From positions 1 to 31,206 of the forward strand of contig RPFO01001010.1 in NCBI GenBank assembly GCA_009746045.1: a stretch of 31,206 nucleotides of DNA, read 5' to 3'. Shown here piece after piece: positions 1 through 9,100 of the stretch. The notes beneath the pieces were generated by a model. That model was not told the origin of the DNA. It saw only the letters and a program-made list of their open reading frames with translations, and made no database searches. Position 1 is the first letter of the stretch. Every line of letters begins with the position of its first letter. This DNA comes from Mesostigma viride. Its lineage: Eukaryota > Streptophyta > Mesostigmatophyceae > Mesostigmatales > Mesostigmataceae. A program made the position numbers and the translations under genes.

Positions 1-32
1 GCTTGGCCCAGTTTGCTACCGGCTGGCACACG

Positions 33-64
33 TTTTCAGTGAATTTTGGGCTCCAGATTTAAAT
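33..64. other. AT-rich segment of the monomer
   Basis: This 32-bp segment has 10 G/C bases (about 31% GC) in a unit averaging 55%. It carries TTTT at 33-36 and 44-47, 11 bp apart or roughly one helical turn, then ATTTAAAT at 57-64. The remaining A/T runs (76-78 and 89-92) are not in helical phase, so the unit is not a clearly phased curved-DNA element. The contrast with the GC-rich segment at 118-150 could influence where a nucleosome sits on each monomer. The composition is seen; the nucleosome role is inference. Confidence 0.6.
57..64. repeat. ATTTAAAT palindrome, one per monomer
   Basis: This perfect 8-bp palindrome in the AT-rich patch is also a SwaI recognition site and contains a DraI site. 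With the single KpnI site (GGTACC, 151-156), it predicts that either enzyme reduces the array to 170-bp monomers. This makes the periodicity easy to test on genomic DNA. No protein-binding role can be assigned. Confidence 0.9.
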
Positions 65-110
65 GCAACGTGCGGTTTGAGGCAGGGGAAAACATGCGTG
101 GACGATAGGA

Positions 111-119
111 ATTATAGCA
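111..119 (-). promoter_or_regulatory. TGCTATAAT, extended -10-like motif on the - strand
   Basis: Read on the - strand, these nine bases exactly match a bacterial extended -10 element (TG, one base, TATAAT). At 16-18 bp spacing upstream there is no -35-like hexamer; the 17-bp candidate, GGCACT, agrees with TTGACA at 2 of 6 positions. If the array is eukaryotic, as seems likely, the motif is at most a poor TATA-box resemblance. It leads into no gene: the next in-frame ATG downstream gives a 19-codon frame without a ribosome-binding site. It is listed because it is an exact motif repeated 183 times. Confidence 0.12.
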
Positions 120-141
120 CCGGCGGGCTTCAAAGTGCCGG
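120..141. repeat. 5-bp stem inverted repeat in GC-rich part
   Basis: CCGGC at 120-124 is complementary to GCCGG at 137-141, with 12 bases between them. The pairing is all G-C, but the stem is only 5 bp, so cruciform or RNA hairpin formation is possible but modest. It overlaps the 136-147 hairpin and the G-quadruplex pattern and excludes both when formed. It recurs in every monomer. Confidence 0.5.
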
Positions 142-147
142 ACGGCA
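136..147. repeat. 4-bp stem with tetraloop, TGCC/GGCA
   Basis: TGCC at 136-139 pairs with GGCA at 144-147 around the four-base loop GGAC. The stem is short and could be chance, but it sits in the same GC-rich stretch as two alternative folds. It is present in each copy. Confidence 0.4.
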
Positions 148-152
148 GGCGG
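140..152 (+). other. Two-tier G-quadruplex pattern, one per monomer
   Basis: Four GG pairs at 140-141, 144-145, 148-149 and 151-152 are separated by loops of 2, 2 and 1 bases, which fits a two-quartet G-quadruplex pattern on the + strand. It lies at the edge of the GC-rich patch and recurs every 170 bp, giving 183 copies in the window. Two-quartet DNA quadruplexes are usually weak alone. The same bases also take part in the short hairpin at 136-147, so the two folds would compete. The pattern is seen directly; folding is inference. Confidence 0.45.
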
Positions 153-3100
153 TACCACCATTCCGTGGCAGCTTGGCCCAGTTTGCTACCGGCTGGCACA
201 CGTTTTCAGTGAATTTTGGGCTCCAGATTTAAATGCAACGTGCGGTTTGAGGCAGGGGAAAACATGCGTGGACGATAGGAATTATAGCACCGGCGGGCTT
301 CAAAGTGCCGGACGGCAGGCGGTACCACCATTCCGTGGCAGCTTGGCCCAGTTTGCTACCGGCTGGCACACGTTTTCAGTGAATTTTGGGCTCCAGATTT
401 AAATGCAACGTGCGGTTTGAGGCAGGGGAAAACATGCGTGGACGATAGGAATTATAGCACCGGCGGGCTTCAAAGTGCCGGACGGCAGGCGGTACCACCA
501 TTCCGTGGCAGCTTGGCCCAGTTTGCTACCGGCTGGCACACGTTTTCAGTGAATTTTGGGCTCCAGATTTAAATGCAACGTGCGGTTTGAGGCAGGGGAA
601 AACATGCGTGGACGATAGGAATTATAGCACCGGCGGGCTTCAAAGTGCCGGACGGCAGGCGGTACCACCATTCCGTGGCAGCTTGGCCCAGTTTGCTACC
701 GGCTGGCACACGTTTTCAGTGAATTTTGGGCTCCAGATTTAAATGCAACGTGCGGTTTGAGGCAGGGGAAAACATGCGTGGACGATAGGAATTATAGCAC
801 CGGCGGGCTTCAAAGTGCCGGACGGCAGGCGGTACCACCATTCCGTGGCAGCTTGGCCCAGTTTGCTACCGGCTGGCACACGTTTTCAGTGAATTTTGGG
901 CTCCAGATTTAAATGCAACGTGCGGTTTGAGGCAGGGGAAAACATGCGTGGACGATAGGAATTATAGCACCGGCGGGCTTCAAAGTGCCGGACGGCAGGC
1001 GGTACCACCATTCCGTGGCAGCTTGGCCCAGTTTGCTACCGGCTGGCACACGTTTTCAGTGAATTTTGGGCTCCAGATTTAAATGCAACGTGCGGTTTGA
1101 GGCAGGGGAAAACATGCGTGGACGATAGGAATTATAGCACCGGCGGGCTTCAAAGTGCCGGACGGCAGGCGGTACCACCATTCCGTGGCAGCTTGGCCCA
1201 GTTTGCTACCGGCTGGCACACGTTTTCAGTGAATTTTGGGCTCCAGATTTAAATGCAACGTGCGGTTTGAGGCAGGGGAAAACATGCGTGGACGATAGGA
1301 ATTATAGCACCGGCGGGCTTCAAAGTGCCGGACGGCAGGCGGTACCACCATTCCGTGGCAGCTTGGCCCAGTTTGCTACCGGCTGGCACACGTTTTCAGT
1401 GAATTTTGGGCTCCAGATTTAAATGCAACGTGCGGTTTGAGGCAGGGGAAAACATGCGTGGACGATAGGAATTATAGCACCGGCGGGCTTCAAAGTGCCG
1501 GACGGCAGGCGGTACCACCATTCCGTGGCAGCTTGGCCCAGTTTGCTACCGGCTGGCACACGTTTTCAGTGAATTTTGGGCTCCAGATTTAAATGCAACG
1601 TGCGGTTTGAGGCAGGGGAAAACATGCGTGGACGATAGGAATTATAGCACCGGCGGGCTTCAAAGTGCCGGACGGCAGGCGGTACCACCATTCCGTGGCA
1701 GCTTGGCCCAGTTTGCTACCGGCTGGCACACGTTTTCAGTGAATTTTGGGCTCCAGATTTAAATGCAACGTGCGGTTTGAGGCAGGGGAAAACATGCGTG
1801 GACGATAGGAATTATAGCACCGGCGGGCTTCAAAGTGCCGGACGGCAGGCGGTACCACCATTCCGTGGCAGCTTGGCCCAGTTTGCTACCGGCTGGCACA
1901 CGTTTTCAGTGAATTTTGGGCTCCAGATTTAAATGCAACGTGCGGTTTGAGGCAGGGGAAAACATGCGTGGACGATAGGAATTATAGCACCGGCGGGCTT
2001 CAAAGTGCCGGACGGCAGGCGGTACCACCATTCCGTGGCAGCTTGGCCCAGTTTGCTACCGGCTGGCACACGTTTTCAGTGAATTTTGGGCTCCAGATTT
2101 AAATGCAACGTGCGGTTTGAGGCAGGGGAAAACATGCGTGGACGATAGGAATTATAGCACCGGCGGGCTTCAAAGTGCCGGACGGCAGGCGGTACCACCA
2201 TTCCGTGGCAGCTTGGCCCAGTTTGCTACCGGCTGGCACACGTTTTCAGTGAATTTTGGGCTCCAGATTTAAATGCAACGTGCGGTTTGAGGCAGGGGAA
2301 AACATGCGTGGACGATAGGAATTATAGCACCGGCGGGCTTCAAAGTGCCGGACGGCAGGCGGTACCACCATTCCGTGGCAGCTTGGCCCAGTTTGCTACC
2401 GGCTGGCACACGTTTTCAGTGAATTTTGGGCTCCAGATTTAAATGCAACGTGCGGTTTGAGGCAGGGGAAAACATGCGTGGACGATAGGAATTATAGCAC
2501 CGGCGGGCTTCAAAGTGCCGGACGGCAGGCGGTACCACCATTCCGTGGCAGCTTGGCCCAGTTTGCTACCGGCTGGCACACGTTTTCAGTGAATTTTGGG
2601 CTCCAGATTTAAATGCAACGTGCGGTTTGAGGCAGGGGAAAACATGCGTGGACGATAGGAATTATAGCACCGGCGGGCTTCAAAGTGCCGGACGGCAGGC
2701 GGTACCACCATTCCGTGGCAGCTTGGCCCAGTTTGCTACCGGCTGGCACACGTTTTCAGTGAATTTTGGGCTCCAGATTTAAATGCAACGTGCGGTTTGA
2801 GGCAGGGGAAAACATGCGTGGACGATAGGAATTATAGCACCGGCGGGCTTCAAAGTGCCGGACGGCAGGCGGTACCACCATTCCGTGGCAGCTTGGCCCA
2901 GTTTGCTACCGGCTGGCACACGTTTTCAGTGAATTTTGGGCTCCAGATTTAAATGCAACGTGCGGTTTGAGGCAGGGGAAAACATGCGTGGACGATAGGA
3001 ATTATAGCACCGGCGGGCTTCAAAGTGCCGGACGGCAGGCGGTACCACCATTCCGTGGCAGCTTGGCCCAGTTTGCTACCGGCTGGCACACGTTTTCAGT

Positions 3101-6100
3101 GAATTTTGGGCTCCAGATTTAAATGCAACGTGCGGTTTGAGGCAGGGGAAAACATGCGTGGACGATAGGAATTATAGCACCGGCGGGCTTCAAAGTGCCG
3201 GACGGCAGGCGGTACCACCATTCCGTGGCAGCTTGGCCCAGTTTGCTACCGGCTGGCACACGTTTTCAGTGAATTTTGGGCTCCAGATTTAAATGCAACG
3301 TGCGGTTTGAGGCAGGGGAAAACATGCGTGGACGATAGGAATTATAGCACCGGCGGGCTTCAAAGTGCCGGACGGCAGGCGGTACCACCATTCCGTGGCA
3401 GCTTGGCCCAGTTTGCTACCGGCTGGCACACGTTTTCAGTGAATTTTGGGCTCCAGATTTAAATGCAACGTGCGGTTTGAGGCAGGGGAAAACATGCGTG
3501 GACGATAGGAATTATAGCACCGGCGGGCTTCAAAGTGCCGGACGGCAGGCGGTACCACCATTCCGTGGCAGCTTGGCCCAGTTTGCTACCGGCTGGCACA
3601 CGTTTTCAGTGAATTTTGGGCTCCAGATTTAAATGCAACGTGCGGTTTGAGGCAGGGGAAAACATGCGTGGACGATAGGAATTATAGCACCGGCGGGCTT
3701 CAAAGTGCCGGACGGCAGGCGGTACCACCATTCCGTGGCAGCTTGGCCCAGTTTGCTACCGGCTGGCACACGTTTTCAGTGAATTTTGGGCTCCAGATTT
3801 AAATGCAACGTGCGGTTTGAGGCAGGGGAAAACATGCGTGGACGATAGGAATTATAGCACCGGCGGGCTTCAAAGTGCCGGACGGCAGGCGGTACCACCA
3901 TTCCGTGGCAGCTTGGCCCAGTTTGCTACCGGCTGGCACACGTTTTCAGTGAATTTTGGGCTCCAGATTTAAATGCAACGTGCGGTTTGAGGCAGGGGAA
4001 AACATGCGTGGACGATAGGAATTATAGCACCGGCGGGCTTCAAAGTGCCGGACGGCAGGCGGTACCACCATTCCGTGGCAGCTTGGCCCAGTTTGCTACC
4101 GGCTGGCACACGTTTTCAGTGAATTTTGGGCTCCAGATTTAAATGCAACGTGCGGTTTGAGGCAGGGGAAAACATGCGTGGACGATAGGAATTATAGCAC
4201 CGGCGGGCTTCAAAGTGCCGGACGGCAGGCGGTACCACCATTCCGTGGCAGCTTGGCCCAGTTTGCTACCGGCTGGCACACGTTTTCAGTGAATTTTGGG
4301 CTCCAGATTTAAATGCAACGTGCGGTTTGAGGCAGGGGAAAACATGCGTGGACGATAGGAATTATAGCACCGGCGGGCTTCAAAGTGCCGGACGGCAGGC
4401 GGTACCACCATTCCGTGGCAGCTTGGCCCAGTTTGCTACCGGCTGGCACACGTTTTCAGTGAATTTTGGGCTCCAGATTTAAATGCAACGTGCGGTTTGA
4501 GGCAGGGGAAAACATGCGTGGACGATAGGAATTATAGCACCGGCGGGCTTCAAAGTGCCGGACGGCAGGCGGTACCACCATTCCGTGGCAGCTTGGCCCA
4601 GTTTGCTACCGGCTGGCACACGTTTTCAGTGAATTTTGGGCTCCAGATTTAAATGCAACGTGCGGTTTGAGGCAGGGGAAAACATGCGTGGACGATAGGA
4701 ATTATAGCACCGGCGGGCTTCAAAGTGCCGGACGGCAGGCGGTACCACCATTCCGTGGCAGCTTGGCCCAGTTTGCTACCGGCTGGCACACGTTTTCAGT
4801 GAATTTTGGGCTCCAGATTTAAATGCAACGTGCGGTTTGAGGCAGGGGAAAACATGCGTGGACGATAGGAATTATAGCACCGGCGGGCTTCAAAGTGCCG
4901 GACGGCAGGCGGTACCACCATTCCGTGGCAGCTTGGCCCAGTTTGCTACCGGCTGGCACACGTTTTCAGTGAATTTTGGGCTCCAGATTTAAATGCAACG
5001 TGCGGTTTGAGGCAGGGGAAAACATGCGTGGACGATAGGAATTATAGCACCGGCGGGCTTCAAAGTGCCGGACGGCAGGCGGTACCACCATTCCGTGGCA
5101 GCTTGGCCCAGTTTGCTACCGGCTGGCACACGTTTTCAGTGAATTTTGGGCTCCAGATTTAAATGCAACGTGCGGTTTGAGGCAGGGGAAAACATGCGTG
5201 GACGATAGGAATTATAGCACCGGCGGGCTTCAAAGTGCCGGACGGCAGGCGGTACCACCATTCCGTGGCAGCTTGGCCCAGTTTGCTACCGGCTGGCACA
5301 CGTTTTCAGTGAATTTTGGGCTCCAGATTTAAATGCAACGTGCGGTTTGAGGCAGGGGAAAACATGCGTGGACGATAGGAATTATAGCACCGGCGGGCTT
5401 CAAAGTGCCGGACGGCAGGCGGTACCACCATTCCGTGGCAGCTTGGCCCAGTTTGCTACCGGCTGGCACACGTTTTCAGTGAATTTTGGGCTCCAGATTT
5501 AAATGCAACGTGCGGTTTGAGGCAGGGGAAAACATGCGTGGACGATAGGAATTATAGCACCGGCGGGCTTCAAAGTGCCGGACGGCAGGCGGTACCACCA
5601 TTCCGTGGCAGCTTGGCCCAGTTTGCTACCGGCTGGCACACGTTTTCAGTGAATTTTGGGCTCCAGATTTAAATGCAACGTGCGGTTTGAGGCAGGGGAA
5701 AACATGCGTGGACGATAGGAATTATAGCACCGGCGGGCTTCAAAGTGCCGGACGGCAGGCGGTACCACCATTCCGTGGCAGCTTGGCCCAGTTTGCTACC
5801 GGCTGGCACACGTTTTCAGTGAATTTTGGGCTCCAGATTTAAATGCAACGTGCGGTTTGAGGCAGGGGAAAACATGCGTGGACGATAGGAATTATAGCAC
5901 CGGCGGGCTTCAAAGTGCCGGACGGCAGGCGGTACCACCATTCCGTGGCAGCTTGGCCCAGTTTGCTACCGGCTGGCACACGTTTTCAGTGAATTTTGGG
6001 CTCCAGATTTAAATGCAACGTGCGGTTTGAGGCAGGGGAAAACATGCGTGGACGATAGGAATTATAGCACCGGCGGGCTTCAAAGTGCCGGACGGCAGGC

Positions 6101-9100
6101 GGTACCACCATTCCGTGGCAGCTTGGCCCAGTTTGCTACCGGCTGGCACACGTTTTCAGTGAATTTTGGGCTCCAGATTTAAATGCAACGTGCGGTTTGA
6201 GGCAGGGGAAAACATGCGTGGACGATAGGAATTATAGCACCGGCGGGCTTCAAAGTGCCGGACGGCAGGCGGTACCACCATTCCGTGGCAGCTTGGCCCA
6301 GTTTGCTACCGGCTGGCACACGTTTTCAGTGAATTTTGGGCTCCAGATTTAAATGCAACGTGCGGTTTGAGGCAGGGGAAAACATGCGTGGACGATAGGA
6401 ATTATAGCACCGGCGGGCTTCAAAGTGCCGGACGGCAGGCGGTACCACCATTCCGTGGCAGCTTGGCCCAGTTTGCTACCGGCTGGCACACGTTTTCAGT
6501 GAATTTTGGGCTCCAGATTTAAATGCAACGTGCGGTTTGAGGCAGGGGAAAACATGCGTGGACGATAGGAATTATAGCACCGGCGGGCTTCAAAGTGCCG
6601 GACGGCAGGCGGTACCACCATTCCGTGGCAGCTTGGCCCAGTTTGCTACCGGCTGGCACACGTTTTCAGTGAATTTTGGGCTCCAGATTTAAATGCAACG
6701 TGCGGTTTGAGGCAGGGGAAAACATGCGTGGACGATAGGAATTATAGCACCGGCGGGCTTCAAAGTGCCGGACGGCAGGCGGTACCACCATTCCGTGGCA
6801 GCTTGGCCCAGTTTGCTACCGGCTGGCACACGTTTTCAGTGAATTTTGGGCTCCAGATTTAAATGCAACGTGCGGTTTGAGGCAGGGGAAAACATGCGTG
6901 GACGATAGGAATTATAGCACCGGCGGGCTTCAAAGTGCCGGACGGCAGGCGGTACCACCATTCCGTGGCAGCTTGGCCCAGTTTGCTACCGGCTGGCACA
7001 CGTTTTCAGTGAATTTTGGGCTCCAGATTTAAATGCAACGTGCGGTTTGAGGCAGGGGAAAACATGCGTGGACGATAGGAATTATAGCACCGGCGGGCTT
7101 CAAAGTGCCGGACGGCAGGCGGTACCACCATTCCGTGGCAGCTTGGCCCAGTTTGCTACCGGCTGGCACACGTTTTCAGTGAATTTTGGGCTCCAGATTT
7201 AAATGCAACGTGCGGTTTGAGGCAGGGGAAAACATGCGTGGACGATAGGAATTATAGCACCGGCGGGCTTCAAAGTGCCGGACGGCAGGCGGTACCACCA
7301 TTCCGTGGCAGCTTGGCCCAGTTTGCTACCGGCTGGCACACGTTTTCAGTGAATTTTGGGCTCCAGATTTAAATGCAACGTGCGGTTTGAGGCAGGGGAA
7401 AACATGCGTGGACGATAGGAATTATAGCACCGGCGGGCTTCAAAGTGCCGGACGGCAGGCGGTACCACCATTCCGTGGCAGCTTGGCCCAGTTTGCTACC
7501 GGCTGGCACACGTTTTCAGTGAATTTTGGGCTCCAGATTTAAATGCAACGTGCGGTTTGAGGCAGGGGAAAACATGCGTGGACGATAGGAATTATAGCAC
7601 CGGCGGGCTTCAAAGTGCCGGACGGCAGGCGGTACCACCATTCCGTGGCAGCTTGGCCCAGTTTGCTACCGGCTGGCACACGTTTTCAGTGAATTTTGGG
7701 CTCCAGATTTAAATGCAACGTGCGGTTTGAGGCAGGGGAAAACATGCGTGGACGATAGGAATTATAGCACCGGCGGGCTTCAAAGTGCCGGACGGCAGGC
7801 GGTACCACCATTCCGTGGCAGCTTGGCCCAGTTTGCTACCGGCTGGCACACGTTTTCAGTGAATTTTGGGCTCCAGATTTAAATGCAACGTGCGGTTTGA
7901 GGCAGGGGAAAACATGCGTGGACGATAGGAATTATAGCACCGGCGGGCTTCAAAGTGCCGGACGGCAGGCGGTACCACCATTCCGTGGCAGCTTGGCCCA
8001 GTTTGCTACCGGCTGGCACACGTTTTCAGTGAATTTTGGGCTCCAGATTTAAATGCAACGTGCGGTTTGAGGCAGGGGAAAACATGCGTGGACGATAGGA
8101 ATTATAGCACCGGCGGGCTTCAAAGTGCCGGACGGCAGGCGGTACCACCATTCCGTGGCAGCTTGGCCCAGTTTGCTACCGGCTGGCACACGTTTTCAGT
8201 GAATTTTGGGCTCCAGATTTAAATGCAACGTGCGGTTTGAGGCAGGGGAAAACATGCGTGGACGATAGGAATTATAGCACCGGCGGGCTTCAAAGTGCCG
8301 GACGGCAGGCGGTACCACCATTCCGTGGCAGCTTGGCCCAGTTTGCTACCGGCTGGCACACGTTTTCAGTGAATTTTGGGCTCCAGATTTAAATGCAACG
8401 TGCGGTTTGAGGCAGGGGAAAACATGCGTGGACGATAGGAATTATAGCACCGGCGGGCTTCAAAGTGCCGGACGGCAGGCGGTACCACCATTCCGTGGCA
8501 GCTTGGCCCAGTTTGCTACCGGCTGGCACACGTTTTCAGTGAATTTTGGGCTCCAGATTTAAATGCAACGTGCGGTTTGAGGCAGGGGAAAACATGCGTG
8601 GACGATAGGAATTATAGCACCGGCGGGCTTCAAAGTGCCGGACGGCAGGCGGTACCACCATTCCGTGGCAGCTTGGCCCAGTTTGCTACCGGCTGGCACA
8701 CGTTTTCAGTGAATTTTGGGCTCCAGATTTAAATGCAACGTGCGGTTTGAGGCAGGGGAAAACATGCGTGGACGATAGGAATTATAGCACCGGCGGGCTT
8801 CAAAGTGCCGGACGGCAGGCGGTACCACCATTCCGTGGCAGCTTGGCCCAGTTTGCTACCGGCTGGCACACGTTTTCAGTGAATTTTGGGCTCCAGATTT
8901 AAATGCAACGTGCGGTTTGAGGCAGGGGAAAACATGCGTGGACGATAGGAATTATAGCACCGGCGGGCTTCAAAGTGCCGGACGGCAGGCGGTACCACCA
9001 TTCCGTGGCAGCTTGGCCCAGTTTGCTACCGGCTGGCACACGTTTTCAGTGAATTTTGGGCTCCAGATTTAAATGCAACGTGCGGTTTGAGGCAGGGGAA

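Larger units (their letters stand above)
4..84 (+). promoter_or_regulatory. Weak tRNA-type Pol III A-box/B-box resemblance
   Basis: TGGCCCAGTTTG at 4-15 matches the A-box consensus TRGCNNAGYNGG except at one base. GGTTTGAGGCA at 74-84 matches the B-box consensus GGTTCGANNCC except at two bases. Order and strand are right and the gap of 58 bases is tolerable. Against it, no tRNA cloverleaf can be drawn because the D-stem does not pair. Two TTTT runs (33-36 and 44-47), which are Pol III termination signals, lie between the boxes. This may be chance, or a relic of a tRNA-derived SINE that seeded the satellite. It would recur in every copy. Confidence 0.15.
29..96. repeat. Imperfect 9-bp inverted repeat bracketing the AT-rich part
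   Basis: CACGTTTTC at 29-37 and GAAAACATG at 88-96 are reverse complements at 8 of 9 positions; the mismatch pairs C31 with A94. The arms are separated by 50 bases that include the second TTTT run and the ATTTAAAT palindrome. A single-stranded or transcribed copy could fold the AT-rich part out as a loop. The length is not strongly beyond chance for a 170-bp unit. It recurs every 170 bp. Confidence 0.4.
118..150. other. GC-rich segment of the monomer
   Basis: 24 of 33 bases are G or C (about 73%). The segment holds two of the three CCGG sites in the unit (120-123 and 138-141; the third is at 19-22) and 5 of its 12 CpGs, starting at 121, 124, 139, 143 and 150. It also contains the short hairpins and the start of the G-quadruplex pattern. 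The CCGG sites provide a way to test methylation of the array. Confidence 0.6.
1..170. repeat. Reference monomer of the satellite (copy 1)
   Basis: This is the first copy and serves as the coordinate reference; the same positions recur at +170n. The starting phase is arbitrary because the window opens inside the array. Composition by hand count is A 38, C 40, G 54, T 38, or 55.3% GC. The unit has an AT-rich part at 33-64 with two TTTT runs and ATTTAAAT, a purine-rich run at 79-92 (13 of 14 purines), and a GC-rich part at 118-150. There are 12 CpG dinucleotides against about 12.7 expected from base content. I tested for an internal half-unit duplication by comparing the two halves and found none, so the 170-bp unit is not an obvious dimer of a shorter repeat. 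No match to a named satellite, SINE or IS is recognised. Confidence 0.95.

Noticed and set aside
84-108. Shine-Dalgarno-like AGGGG (84-88) five bases before the ATG at 94
   Set aside because: The frame stops at TAG (106-108) after four codons, so there is nothing to translate.
15-127. Internal duplication suggested by GCTACCGGCTGG (15-26) and GCACCGGCGGG (117-127)
   Set aside because: Aligning the flanks at this offset gives only about 5 matches in 16, so the similarity does not extend beyond the short motif.
36-161. 41-codon ATG frame on the - strand in every unit (ATG at 161-159, TGA at 38-36)
   Set aside because: It has no recognisable domain, signal peptide or ribosome-binding site. Its length is within chance for a 55% GC unit, and it is copied 183 times only because the unit is.
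1-170. Primate alpha satellite (about 171 bp)
   Set aside because: Only the length is similar. The unit is 55% GC with no CENP-B box, and the sequence does not resemble alpha satellite.
1-170. Hammerhead-ribozyme satellite or retrozyme
   Set aside because: The conserved core CTGATGA (or CTGANGA) is absent from both strands; the nearest is CTGAAAA on the - strand.
118-402. Longest + strand open frame: 94 codons, crossing one full monomer and ending at the TAA at 400-402
   Set aside because: It contains no ATG. It arises only because one of three phases lacks a stop within a unit, and it is repeated identically along the array. The only + strand ATGs (unit positions 63 and 94) open frames of 5 and 4 codons.
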